Of a DNA stretch of 64,000 bases, positions 26,224 through 34,456 are shown piece after piece. How positions within the stretch are numbered: the first letter of the stretch is position 1; every line of letters begins with the position of its first letter. Origin of the DNA: PWQG01 sp040882255 (GTDB lineage Bacteria > Pseudomonadota > Gammaproteobacteria > Pseudomonadales > Pseudohongiellaceae); assembly GCA_040882255.1 (NCBI GenBank), contig JBBEBP010000016.1:1-64000 (forward strand). The letters run 5' to 3'. The notes beneath the pieces are model-generated. The model saw nothing but the letters and a program-made list of their open reading frames with translations, searched no databases and was not told where the DNA came from. Position numbers and translations under genes: made by a program.

Positions 26224-26317
26224 ACGGTTCTCCTCGTTATTGTCATTGGCCGTTCCGGCAGCAGTGTCCCGGACCTGTGATAATCATAACCACAGTGTAC
26301 CCTGAATGCCACACGGG

Positions 26318-27397
26318 TCAGAAACTGTAGGCCCGCGCCCCGTCCATCAGAGCGGCCGTATCGATATCACCCCGCTGACAGGCCTGCAGTGCCTCCCCGC
26401 CAATTACATGGATACGATCCGCCGGCCGCTGCTCGTCCGGCCCGGATTCACCAAGGCCCGACAGCACCACGGTCACATACTCACCGTCCGGCAGCCGCAC
26501 ACTGGCTCCGTAGCGGCAGAGCACATCGTACAACCGCCGCTCGAATGCCTCCACATCGTCCCGCCAGGCCTGCTGTTGCTGCTCACGGTACTGCAGACTG
26601 CGTTGACGCAGATCCTGCGCTACATTGTGTGCCTGGTCACGCAGCGCCGGCCACTGCGTCTGTAGATCGGCCAATGCGCTTTCCCAGGACTGGCGTTGCG
26701 GCTCGCCGGCCCCGGCGTCACCATCCTCGTCCGCCGCCGTCTCGCGCACCGCCTCCCGCAGCCCGGACAGCTGCCGCAGATGCTCCTCCAGGCGATCGCG
26801 CAGCTCATCGAGTTCGTCACGCCACTGGGCAAGCTGTAACTCGTCCACCTCGGCCATCCCCTGCAGGGCCTCGGCGGCCTCCCCGGCCAGGCGGACGGCA
26901 TTGTCCATGGCCTGTGCCGAATCGAGATCGGACAGGCGCTCCATCAGATCCCGGTAGTACTGGCCCGCCTGGTCCCGGCGCAGGGACAATGCCATGGACT
27001 CGCGCATGGCATCGGTGTCCGGCCGCCGCACCAGCCCCCCGATCACCTGCCGGGGCTCTTCCAGCTGGCGCCCCAGCGCTGTCACCGCATCATCCAGGCG
27101 GCGCAGGCCGGAGCCGCGCCGTCCCATCTGCAGTGGAGCGGTCAGCTCCATCACTACACCCTGGCCGGCCAGATAGTGGCCCTGGACCTGGCCGGCCCGG
27201 GCACTGAAAACCGTGCGGCGGGCATCCAGCTCCAGAGCCTCCCGCAACACGCCCTCGAAGATCGACACATTACGCCGCATATCCTCGAGGTGGTCCGGGC
27301 CCGGCTCCTGTGCCGTTGCGGGAGTAGTCAGCCCGGCCAATGCCAGCAGCGCGGCCAGGGGGAAGCATTTACTGTAATTACGGCGGATCGAATTCAC
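26318..27397 (-). CDS. secreted coiled-coil protein of a sigma/anti-sigma operon
   Basis: A 359-residue protein with a cleavable signal peptide (FPLAALLALAGLTTPATAQ) and a helical, charge-rich body without cysteine pairs or membrane spans. A conserved-looking patch is GHYLAGQGVVMELTAP (about residues 65-82). The middle (about 170-290) is predicted coiled coil, and the C-terminal part has GASVRLPDGEYVTVVLSGLG. The start is GTG 27397, with GGGAGGG upstream. It begins 22 bases after the anti-sigma stop, so the three genes form one unit. I do not recognise a named family. Inference: a periplasmic sensor or effector of the sigma system. Confidence 0.7.
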   Translation of the reverse strand: MNSIRRNYSKCFPLAALLALAGLTTPATAQEPGPDHLEDMRRNVSIFEGVLREALELDARRTVFSARAGQVQGHYLAGQGVVMELTAPLQMGRRGSGLRRLDDAVTALGRQLEEPRQVIGGLVRRPDTDAMRESMALSLRRDQAGQYYRDLMERLSDLDSAQAMDNAVRLAGEAAEALQGMAEVDELQLAQWRDELDELRDRLEEHLRQLSGLREAVRETAADEDGDAGAGEPQRQSWESALADLQTQWPALRDQAHNVAQDLRQRSLQYREQQQQAWRDDVEAFERRLYDVLCRYGASVRLPDGEYVTVVLSGLGESGPDEQRPADRIHVIGGEALQACQRGDIDTAALMDGARAYSF

Positions 27398-27419
27398 GTT
27401 TGCTGCCCTCCCGGTTCGC

Positions 27420-28025
27420 TCACTGTTCCTGATACTGCACATAAGTGGCCAGTTGCCGGACCGACTGTGCGGTCTGGTACTCCCGCTCCAGCATCTGCTC
27501 AAAGCTCGCTTCCAGCACCCGCAGGTCGGCCTCACGCCGCTCTTCCACCCACTGCACAACAGACTCGATATGCTGCACCGTCTCGTTGGTCAGTTCCCGC
27601 TCCGTGCGGGTCAGGGTCTGCTGCCAACGCTCTTCCATCGCAGTCAACGCAGCTGCGGAGGGCATGGACGCCGCACCGCCGAAGGCGACCTGCCAGCCGG
27701 CCTCGTTCACGCTCACCCGCAGGTTGAACACCACAGCCAGCACCAGCACCATTGAGGCCGCCAGGGGCGCCCATTGCCAGCGCAACCACAGATTGCGCCA
27801 GAATGCAGCGCGCCCCCGGGGCTGTCGATTCCAGGCGGGAACCGGTTGCTCACGCCACTGTCTCAGGCGCGCAGTGACCGGCTCCAGACCAGCCAGTTCG
27901 GCCTGACAGTCCGGACAGTCAGCGATATGGCGGGCCGCCTCGCGCCCGGCGCTGCTGCCGGGCCGGGCGCCCAGATGATCGGCCATCACCCGGGGCGTCT
28001 GCTTACAGGTCCTGTCATCGCTCAT
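27420..28025 (-). CDS. zinc-finger anti-sigma factor, membrane-anchored
   Basis: A 201-residue protein. The N-terminal anti-sigma zinc motif is HIADCPDCQAEL (HxxxCxxC). One membrane helix (WAPLAASMVLVLAVVF, about residues 85-102) separates it from a periplasmic, helical, glutamate-rich domain that may be coiled coil (about 125-200). The first bases overlap the sigma gene by 11, the usual coupled arrangement. It should hold the ECF sigma factor at the membrane until released by a periplasmic signal, possibly relayed by the secreted coiled-coil protein encoded next. Confidence 0.87.
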   Translation of the reverse strand: MSDDRTCKQTPRVMADHLGARPGSSAGREAARHIADCPDCQAELAGLEPVTARLRQWREQPVPAWNRQPRGRAAFWRNLWLRWQWAPLAASMVLVLAVVFNLRVSVNEAGWQVAFGGAASMPSAAALTAMEERWQQTLTRTERELTNETVQHIESVVQWVEERREADLRVLEASFEQMLEREYQTAQSVRQLATYVQYQEQ

Positions 28026-28611
28026 TCTCTTGCTCCAAGGTGTGCCTGAGCTTGCGCAAGGCAGTGTAGAAACGGGTCTTGGCGGTGTTGGGAGAGATCG
28101 ATTCCATCTCCGCGATCGCCTCGAACGTCAGTGACTGGTACAGCTTCAGCTCCACCACCATGCGCTGTTCGGCGGGCAGGGTCAGCAGCAATGCCAGGAC
28201 CTGCTCACTGACCTCGTCCGACAGGGCCTGGTCCAGCGGCCCGGGTCGACTGTCATCGCTGATCGAGTCGTACTCTCCTGCCCCGGACTCCTCACGCCCG
28301 GCGGATCCAGGCCATGTATCGCTGATGGCTACCGTGCGCTGTCTGCGCTGCAGGTCCACCGCCTTGTTGTGGGCGATGCGAAACAGCCAGCTGCTGAACT
28401 GCGCATCGCCCCGGAAGCGATGAAGACTGCGGTAGACACCGAGAAACACCTCCTGCATGACATCACGGGCATCGGTCGTATTGCCGGTCAGACGCAGCGC
28501 GAAGTTGTACACCCGCTGCTCATACCGGCGCACCAACCGGTCCCATGCGCGTGCCGACCCCCGGATGGCCGCCTCGATCAGCGCCTCGTCGTCTCCTCCC
28601 CGTCCGGCCAT
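28015..28611 (-). CDS. ECF-type sigma-70 factor
   Basis: A 198-residue RpoE-like sigma factor. Region 2 is evident in YNFALRLTGNTTDARDVMQEVFLGVYRSL and the -10 recognition part in FSSWLFRIAHNKAVDLQRR. Region 4 is the helix-turn-helix in MVVELKLYQSLTFEAIAEM. An acidic linker lies between them. It is the first gene of a sigma / anti-sigma / secreted-protein operon, so autoregulation is expected, but I cannot identify its promoter motif with certainty in the upstream 386 bases. Confidence 0.93.
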   Translation of the reverse strand: MAGRGGDDEALIEAAIRGSARAWDRLVRRYEQRVYNFALRLTGNTTDARDVMQEVFLGVYRSLHRFRGDAQFSSWLFRIAHNKAVDLQRRQRTVAISDTWPGSAGREESGAGEYDSISDDSRPGPLDQALSDEVSEQVLALLLTLPAEQRMVVELKLYQSLTFEAIAEMESISPNTAKTRFYTALRKLRHTLEQENER

Positions 28612-28740
28612 TGAGTCCCTTACCCTTGCAGTCCGTAGTGGAACGAGAATAAGGGCGTTGAGAGATCAGTCGCAAGCAGAAAGGAAAAAGTTTGGGGGCT
28701 TACGGGGACCTCTTGGGTATGGGGAGCGGGGTTTGTTGAT

Positions 28741-28800
28741 TTCGCGGAGTGTGTAAAATGATCTCGCGGAGATCGCGGAGATCGCGGAGATCGCGGAGAA
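28741..28800. repeat. tandem 9-bp repeat GCGGAGATC
   Basis: Three exact copies and one partial copy of GCGGAGATC (28766-28801), preceded by a related GCGGAG word at 28744. It is the complement-sense counterpart of the block at 28.87 kb and of the right arm of the repeat at 13.99 kb. Confidence 0.8.
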
Positions 28801-28870
28801 GACAATGAGAAAGGCGGCGGCAGCACACGACACCCTGATCCTGCTTTGCATCACGGCATGCCATCCGTGG

Positions 28871-28980
28871 CATTCTTGGCGATCTTGGCGAGCTCTGCGA
28901 GACTATTTCGCGTTCTTGGCGTCCTTGGCGAGCTCTGCGATCTCCGCGAGATTATTTCTCGATCCTGGCGACCACTGCGA
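28871..28980. repeat. 40-bp tandem repeat containing CTTGGCGAGCTCTGCGA
   Basis: CTTGGCGAGCTCTGCGA occurs at 28884-28900 and again at 28924-28940, within a 40-base period that starts TTCTTGGCG each time. A degenerate third unit follows. Its words are the reverse complement of those at 28.74-28.80 kb, so the two blocks could form a large imperfect stem. Confidence 0.75.
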
Positions 28981-28997
28981 GCGTATTGACCCGCCCC

Positions 28998-30674
28998 CTA
29001 TGCCGCGCGCTTCTCCCGCCTCTGCCGAATCAGGTATCCGACGGCCCGAAGCAGCGCATTCAGCGAGGAACTGACGATATCCCGGTTGATGGCCACCCCG
29101 GTGAATCGGTCCATGCCGCTGCGCAGCTGAATGTAGGTCACCGCCTCGGAATCAGTCTTCTTCTCCAGCGCATGCTCGCCGTATTCCATGATCTCGAAAT
29201 CGACATCCAGCCTTTCCTGTATGGCTTCCACGAAGGCGTCCAGCACGCCATCCCCCTCACCTTCCATCTCGATGCTCTCGCCGAAACAGTTCAGTGTGGC
29301 GGTAAAGCGCTCCATGCCATCGCGATCGGCCTTGTTGATGGAGAAGCTGTCCAGTGCCACCGGCTGCTCCTCATGCAGATAATGCTCGCGGAACAACGAC
29401 CAGATGCGGTCTGCAGCGATCTCCTGGCCGCTGTCCTCGGCCTCTTTCTGCACCACCTGGCTGAACTCGATCTGCAGCCAGCGCGGCAACTGGAAACCGA
29501 ACTTGCTGGCCAGCACATAGGCGACCCCGCCCTTGCCGGACTGGCTGTTGACGCGGATGACGTCCTGGTAGGTACGGCCCACGTCACGGGGATCAATGGG
29601 CAGGTAGGCAATTTCCCAGGTATCGCCCTCGGTGTACTGGTCCAGGCACTTCTTGATGGCATCCTGATGACTGCCGGAGAAGGCGGTGAACACCAGGTCG
29701 CCGGCGTAGGGATGACGCGGGTGCACGTCGATCTGGGTACAGGCACGCACCACGGAGACGATGCGGTCCATGTCCCGGAAATCCAGCTCCGGGTCGACGC
29801 CCTGGCTGTACAGGTTCATGGCCATGGTGACGATATCCATGTTGCCGGTGCGCTCGCCATTGCCCAGCACGGTGCCCTCGATGCGGTCCGCGCCGGCCAT
29901 CACGCCCAGCTCGGCCGCCGCCACGGCACAACCACGGTCATTGTGGGTGTGCAGGCTGACCACGATCGAGTCGCGCCTTTTCACCTGACGGCAGAACCAC
30001 TCGATCTGGTCGGCAAACACATTGGGCGTGGCCATCTCCACGGTGGCCGGCAGATTGATGATCACCGGATTGTCCGGGGTCGGCTGCCAGACATCGACGA
30101 CCGCATCGCAGACCTCCACGGCATAGTCGATCTCGGTGCCGGTGAAGCTCTCCGGTGAGTACTGGAACATCCACTCGGTCTCCGGAGCCGCCTGCGCGCA
30201 GCGCTGCACCTCTTTCGCCCCTTCCACGGCGATGCGCTTGATGCCTTCCCGGTCCAGACGGAAGACCTTCTCGCGCTGCACGACGGAGGTGGAGTTGTAG
30301 ACGTGCACGATGGCGCGTTTTACCCCTTTCAGGGATTGGAACGTGCGCTGTATCAGCTCGGGCCGGGCCTGGGTAAGGACCTGCACCGTGACGTCATCGG
30401 GGATCTTCCCGTTTTCGACCAGATAGCGCACGAAATCGAAGTCCGGCTGTGATGCGGCCGGAAAACCGACCTCGATCTCCCTGAAACCGAGATCCACCAG
30501 CAACTCGAACATGTCTTTCTTCTGTTCCACGGACATGGGCTCGATCAGGGCCTGATTGCCATCGCGCAGATCGACACTGCACCAGCGCGGCGCGGTATCG
30601 ATGACCTGCTCCGGCCAGGTGCGGTCCGGGATACGGATCGGCGGGAACGGCTTGTACTTGCGATGATCGAACAT
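28998..30674 (-). CDS. leuA: 2-isopropylmalate synthase
   Basis: A 558-residue enzyme condensing acetyl-CoA with 2-ketoisovalerate, the first step of leucine synthesis. The HMGL-like TIM barrel begins WCSVDLRDGNQALIEPM, and metal ligands lie in SLHTHNDRGCAVA. The C-terminal LeuA dimer/regulatory domain (about 430-558) gives leucine feedback in the family. The long form and N-terminus (MFDHRKYKPFPPI) match the Pseudomonas/actinobacterial type rather than the E. coli type. ATG 30674 is chosen because AGGAA lies seven bases upstream. It is divergent from an Lrp-type regulator, which may control it. Confidence 0.95.
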   Translation of the reverse strand: MFDHRKYKPFPPIRIPDRTWPEQVIDTAPRWCSVDLRDGNQALIEPMSVEQKKDMFELLVDLGFREIEVGFPAASQPDFDFVRYLVENGKIPDDVTVQVLTQARPELIQRTFQSLKGVKRAIVHVYNSTSVVQREKVFRLDREGIKRIAVEGAKEVQRCAQAAPETEWMFQYSPESFTGTEIDYAVEVCDAVVDVWQPTPDNPVIINLPATVEMATPNVFADQIEWFCRQVKRRDSIVVSLHTHNDRGCAVAAAELGVMAGADRIEGTVLGNGERTGNMDIVTMAMNLYSQGVDPELDFRDMDRIVSVVRACTQIDVHPRHPYAGDLVFTAFSGSHQDAIKKCLDQYTEGDTWEIAYLPIDPRDVGRTYQDVIRVNSQSGKGGVAYVLASKFGFQLPRWLQIEFSQVVQKEAEDSGQEIAADRIWSLFREHYLHEEQPVALDSFSINKADRDGMERFTATLNCFGESIEMEGEGDGVLDAFVEAIQERLDVDFEIMEYGEHALEKKTDSEAVTYIQLRSGMDRFTGVAINRDIVSSSLNALLRAVGYLIRQRREKRAA

Positions 30675-30807
30675 GGCGTGGTTCCTGTTTCTGACGACTG
30701 TCTTTGAATGGTGCATAGCGTACTGCGGTTTGCCGTGGTGATTCTACTGCTTTTTTCCACTTTATACGCCACCAATTAGATTTACATGCTATATACTATA
30801 TTTTAAT

Positions 30808-30822
30808 TAGAGTTTTACTCTA
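30808..30822. promoter_or_regulatory. perfect 15-bp dyad, candidate Lrp-type operator
   Basis: TAGAGTTTTACTCTA is a perfect inverted repeat (6-bp arms, 3-base centre) in a very AT-rich stretch between divergent leuA and the lrp-like gene, 44 bases before the regulator start. Length, symmetry and AT-rich flanks resemble Lrp/AsnC sites. The binding protein is inferred. Confidence 0.5.
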
Positions 30823-30865
30823 TTTTATGACATTTCTTTGGATTCAAACACAAAGGAGCCGATTC

Positions 30866-31339
30866 ATGACCCTGGACAAACTGGATATACGCATCCTTCA
30901 GGAGCTGCAGCACAACGGGCGCATCACCAACGCCGAGTTGGCGGACCGCATCGGTCTTTCCGCCACCCCCTGCGCCCGCCGGGTGAAACAACTGGAAGAG
31001 GCGGGGCTGATCGAAGGGCACGTGGTGCTGCTCAATGCCTCAAAGCTGGGCCTGAAGCTCACGGCCCTGGTACAGATCAGCATGGACCGGCATACTCCCG
31101 ACCGATTCGAGCGCTTTGAAGCTGAAGTCAGCCGGCATCCGGAAGTGGTCGAGTGCCTGCTGATCACCGGTCAGTCGGCCGACTACCAGCTCAAGGTGGT
31201 GGTCACGGACATGGAGCAGTACCAGGAGTTCCTGCTGAGCACGATCACCCGCATCGAGGGAGTGGCCGATGTGCATTCCAGTTTCATCCTGCGGAAAGTG
31301 CTGGACAGCACTGCCCTGCCTCTCAACCACCTGGGGTGA
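30866..31339 (+). CDS. Lrp/AsnC family transcriptional regulator
   Basis: A 157-residue Lrp-type protein. The N-terminal helix-turn-helix is LDKLDIRILQELQHNGRITN through LADRIGLSATPCARRVKQLE. The C-terminal RAM domain binds an amino acid (CLLITGQSADYQLKVVV). AAAGGAG eight bases upstream of ATG 30866 fixes the start. Being divergent from leuA with a dyad between them, it is a good candidate for local control of leucine synthesis. It may equally be a BkdR-like or other specific member, since family branch is not decided by sequence alone. Confidence 0.93.
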   Translation: MTLDKLDIRILQELQHNGRITNAELADRIGLSATPCARRVKQLEEAGLIEGHVVLLNASKLGLKLTALVQISMDRHTPDRFERFEAEVSRHPEVVECLLITGQSADYQLKVVVTDMEQYQEFLLSTITRIEGVADVHSSFILRKVLDSTALPLNHLG

Positions 31340-31348
31340 GGTATTATT

Positions 31349-31390
31349 CTCGCAGAGATCGCGCTGGGTTGATTTACTCTCGCGGAGATC
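31349..31390. repeat. short copy of the GCGGAGATC repeat family
   Basis: CTCGCAGAGATCGCG and, 27 bases on, CTCGCGGAGATC lie in the 94-base gap between the convergent lrp-like and lytR-like genes. The words match the repeats at 13.99 and 28.76 kb. Confidence 0.6.
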
Positions 31391-31433
31391 AAAAACACCA
31401 TTTCACCTACCCGCAACTTCCCCGTACAGCCCT

Positions 31434-32267
31434 CTATTTTTTCCCGGTACTGCGGTCAAAGAAGTGGCGCACCTTGTCCTTGTAGGAGCGGCTCATCTTC
31501 AGCGAAGTGCCACACACCAGGGTCAGGTGAAACTCGCCGTTGATATGCGAGGCAATGCGCTCGACCCGGTGCAGATTGACGATGGTGGAGCGGTGCACCC
31601 GCTGGAACACGTTCGGGTCCAGCTGCGACTCGAGCTCCTTCATGGTAGTCCGCATGATATGGGTCTCCCCTTTCACATGCACACACATGTAGTCGCCGGC
31701 CGCATCAACCCAGTCGATATCCCGGACCGGCACAAACAGGGTCGCCGAACCATCCCGGATGGCCAGCCGGTCAACGTGCCCGCTCCCGGCGCCCTGCTCC
31801 CCCCTCAACAGCCCCTTGACGGCGGAGGACGACTTGCCGGTCAGCTCCATGACGATGTCCAGCAGCCGCTGTTTCTCGATATCGTCGCCGCCGGGCGAGG
31901 CACGGCGCTCCCGCGCCCGCCGGATGGACTCCTCCAGGCGCTCGCCCTCGATGGGTTTGAGCAGGTAATCGACGGCGTGGACATTGAACGCATCGACAGC
32001 GAACGCATCATAGGCCGTCACGAAAACAATCAGCGGCATGTCATCCTGCTGCAGCTGCTCGATCATCTCCAGGCCACTCATGCCCGGCATCTGGATATCC
32101 AGGAACACCACGTCCGGGTTGTTCTCCCCGATGGACTTCAACGCCTCGCGGCCGTTGCTGCAGGTGTCGACCACGTCGACGTCGCCGATTCTGGTCAATC
32201 GCATCACCAGACCTTCCCTGGCCAGCGACTCATCGTCCACCACAATGGCTGTCAGTTTTTCACTCAT
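31434..32267 (-). CDS. LytTR-family response regulator
   Basis: A 277-residue regulator. The receiver domain (1-125) has VVDDE, the phospho-acceptor in DVVFLDIQMPGMSG and the conserved KP in YLLKPIEG. The C-terminal LytTR DNA-binding domain (about 170-270) has RDIDWVDAAGDYMCVHV and FQRVHRSTIVNL. It starts seven bases after the sensor kinase gene, with which it forms a two-component system of the LytS/LytR or AlgZ/AlgR type. The target genes are not shown. Confidence 0.93.
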   Translation of the reverse strand: MSEKLTAIVVDDESLAREGLVMRLTRIGDVDVVDTCSNGREALKSIGENNPDVVFLDIQMPGMSGLEMIEQLQQDDMPLIVFVTAYDAFAVDAFNVHAVDYLLKPIEGERLEESIRRARERRASPGGDDIEKQRLLDIVMELTGKSSSAVKGLLRGEQGAGSGHVDRLAIRDGSATLFVPVRDIDWVDAAGDYMCVHVKGETHIMRTTMKELESQLDPNVFQRVHRSTIVNLHRVERIASHINGEFHLTLVCGTSLKMSRSYKDKVRHFFDRSTGKK

Positions 32268-32274
32268 GGTTTCA

Positions 32275-33339
32275 TCACTGTGTACTGTAGGGAATGATTA
32301 CGGTAACACGGAAACCGCGAGGGGCTTCCCGGGTCAGCTGCAACTGATGGCGGTCACCGTACAGTTCGCGCAGACGGTTGCGAATATTCTGCAGACCGAC
32401 ACCGCAGGAGGCAATACTGTCGCGACTGTCTGCCTCTCCGTCGGGATCGGGCCCATCGTCGGCGACGCTGATCACCAGACGCGGACCATCACGGTGAGCA
32501 TGGATATGAATGCAGCCACCCTGTTCGCTCTGGGCGATGGCATACTTGATGGCGTTCTCGACCAGCGGCTGCAGCAACATGCTGGGCACCCGACCCAGCA
32601 GTGAATCCTCATCGGTCTGCACATCAATCCGCAACCGGTCCTCGAAACGTACTTTCTCGATATCCAGGTACAACTGCACCGTCTGCAATTCCCGCGAAAG
32701 GGGCACCAACTCCAACGGATCGTGCTCCAGCGTATAACGCAGGAAACGGCTGAGCCGCCCGAGCATACGATTGGCCGCCTCCCCGGACTCCTGCATCACG
32801 AGGGTGGAGATAGCGTTCAGGGTGTTGAACAGAAAATGCGGGTTGAGCTGATAGCGCAGCATGCGCAGCTGCGCCTCCCGGGCCAGCGATTCGGAGCGCA
32901 GGAGCTTCTCTTTTTCGTCCTGGAACAGCTGGTAGTACTTGATACAGAAGTACAGCACACTCCAGATCAACAACAGCACAAAGGTGAATGGCAACTGGTT
33001 GACGAACGGCACCCAGCCGTAGCCCATCAGATCCACGCTGGCCCCCAGCTCGGTGGCTACGATGACCTGTTTGACGGGGAGCCAAAGAAAGGAGGCAGCC
33101 AGACAGCCGACGACAACGACCACGATCCGCACCCAGGCCATGAACTCCCAGACCAGCCGGTAGAGATACCGAAGGCCGGTGGAAAGTGCCACACCGACAC
33201 TGGCATCCAGGATGAACACCAGCACACGGTCCCGCATGTACTCGGCCGGCACAAAAGTCATGTCCCGGACCAAGAGCAGCAACACCCAGGCACCCCAGCC
33301 GATCAGCTGAAACAACCAGAATTGTTTGTTGCGACTCAT
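32275..33339 (-). CDS. LytS/AlgZ-type sensor histidine kinase
   Basis: A 354-residue membrane kinase. Four predicted helices fill residues 1-145. The His_kinase domain has the phospho-acceptor in YQLNPHFLFNTLNAI, and the ATPase domain has the N-box VENAIKYA and the glycine motif GVGLQNIRNRL. There is no separate periplasmic sensor domain, so sensing is likely within the membrane. A strong AGGAGGT precedes the ATG. It lies 46 bases downstream of mdh, with the response regulator next, so all three may share a transcript. Confidence 0.92.
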   Translation of the reverse strand: MSRNKQFWLFQLIGWGAWVLLLLVRDMTFVPAEYMRDRVLVFILDASVGVALSTGLRYLYRLVWEFMAWVRIVVVVVGCLAASFLWLPVKQVIVATELGASVDLMGYGWVPFVNQLPFTFVLLLIWSVLYFCIKYYQLFQDEKEKLLRSESLAREAQLRMLRYQLNPHFLFNTLNAISTLVMQESGEAANRMLGRLSRFLRYTLEHDPLELVPLSRELQTVQLYLDIEKVRFEDRLRIDVQTDEDSLLGRVPSMLLQPLVENAIKYAIAQSEQGGCIHIHAHRDGPRLVISVADDGPDPDGEADSRDSIASCGVGLQNIRNRLRELYGDRHQLQLTREAPRGFRVTVIIPYSTQ

Positions 33340-33385
33340 GCCCCGTACCTCCTGTACCGGCCGTCAGTCAGCTCGCGAACGGGCT

Positions 33386-34363
33386 TCAGGGGAGCAGCGC
33401 GGCCACGCCGTCACGCTCTTCTTTCAGCTCCTGCTCGGTCTTCTGCATCAGATCGCGGCTGAAGTCATCGATCTCAAGCCCCTGGACGATGGCGTACTGG
33501 CCATTGGCACAGGTGACCGGGAAGGAATAGATCAGACCCTCGGTGATGCCGTAGCTGCCATCGCTGTGGATGCCCATGCTGACGACTTTCCCGTCGGTGC
33601 CCAGCGCCCAGTCGCGTACATGCTCGATGGCCGCATTGGCTGCGGAAGCGGCACTGGAAGCGCCACGTGCCTCGATGATGGCCGCGCCGCGCTTCTGCAC
33701 GGTCGGGATGAAGGTGTCCACCAGCCAGTTCTGGTCGACCAGGTCCTTCGCCGGTGTGCCGGCCACCTTCGTATGCGAGACATCGGGATACTGCGTGGAG
33801 GAGTGGTTGCCCCAGATGATGATGCCGTCGACTTCGGTGCTCTGCTTGCCGGTCTTTTCGGCCAGCTGTGCGATGGCGCGATTGTGGTCCAGTCGCGTCA
33901 TGGCCGTAAACTGGCCCGGATTCAGGTCCGGAGCATTGCGGTAGGCAATCAGCGCATTGGTGTTGGCCGGGTTGCCGACCACGAGCACCTTCACGTCGCG
34001 GCTGGCGCTGTCATTGATGGCCTTGCCCTGCACGGAAAAGATCTTGGCATTGGCTTCCAGCAGGTCCTTGCGCTCCATGCCGGGTCCGCGCGGGCGGGCA
34101 CCGACCAGCAGACAGTAATCAGCGTCCTTGAAAGCGACGTTCGGGTCATCGGTCTGCACGATGTCCTGGACCAGCGGGAAAGCGCAGTCCTCCAATTCCA
34201 TGGCGACGCCCTTCAACGCATCCAGAGCCGGAGTGATCTCCAGCAGTTGCAGGATGACCGGCTGGTCCTTGCCCAGCATCTCGCCCGCAGCAATGCGGAA
34301 AAGCAGTGAATAGCTGATCTGACCAGCCGCCCCGGTGACGGTAACGCGTACAGGTGATTTCAT
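33386..34363 (-). CDS. mdh: malate dehydrogenase (NAD)
   Basis: A 325-residue enzyme of the citric acid cycle. The nucleotide-binding start is VTVTGAAGQISYSLLFRIA. NPANTNALIA and the catalytic region MTRLDHNRA, with the proton relay histidine in IIWGNHSSTQYP, identify the cytosolic-type MDH found in Xanthomonas, Alcanivorax and beta-proteobacteria, rather than the shorter E. coli form. A TATACT -10 lies 58 bases upstream. It precedes the LytS/LytR pair. Confidence 0.96.
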   Translation of the reverse strand: MKSPVRVTVTGAAGQISYSLLFRIAAGEMLGKDQPVILQLLEITPALDALKGVAMELEDCAFPLVQDIVQTDDPNVAFKDADYCLLVGARPRGPGMERKDLLEANAKIFSVQGKAINDSASRDVKVLVVGNPANTNALIAYRNAPDLNPGQFTAMTRLDHNRAIAQLAEKTGKQSTEVDGIIIWGNHSSTQYPDVSHTKVAGTPAKDLVDQNWLVDTFIPTVQKRGAAIIEARGASSAASAANAAIEHVRDWALGTDGKVVSMGIHSDGSYGITEGLIYSFPVTCANGQYAIVQGLEIDDFSRDLMQKTEQELKEERDGVAALLP

Positions 34364-34421
34364 GATTCTGTCTGACCTTCTGTTCAGTTGAGGAATGGTT
34401 TATGAAAATTCGAGGGCCGAG

Positions 34422-34427
34422 AGTATA
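34422..34427 (-). promoter_or_regulatory. -10 element of mdh promoter
   Basis: TATACT on the minus strand, 58 bases before the mdh start, in the gap after queA. No clear -35 at standard spacing. Confidence 0.35.
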
Positions 34428-34456
34428 GCACGAGGGAGCGCCAGAGGCCCCCCGCC

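Larger units (their letters stand above)
28612..28997. other. 386-base gene-free region between sigma operon and leuA
   Basis: It holds an AT-richer segment near the sigma gene (28620-28740) that probably carries its promoter, then the two repeat blocks listed separately. No open frame here looks coding. Because leuA ends at 28998 on the same strand, the repeat part lies in the leuA 3' region. Confidence 0.6.

Noticed and set aside
28741..28980. Possible CRISPR array
   Set aside because: The units are 9 and 40 bases, adjacent and without unique spacers, and no cas gene is present.
28986..30158. A 390-codon open frame opposite leuA
   Set aside because: It is antisense to leuA over nearly its whole length, and its low-complexity composition suggests a shadow.
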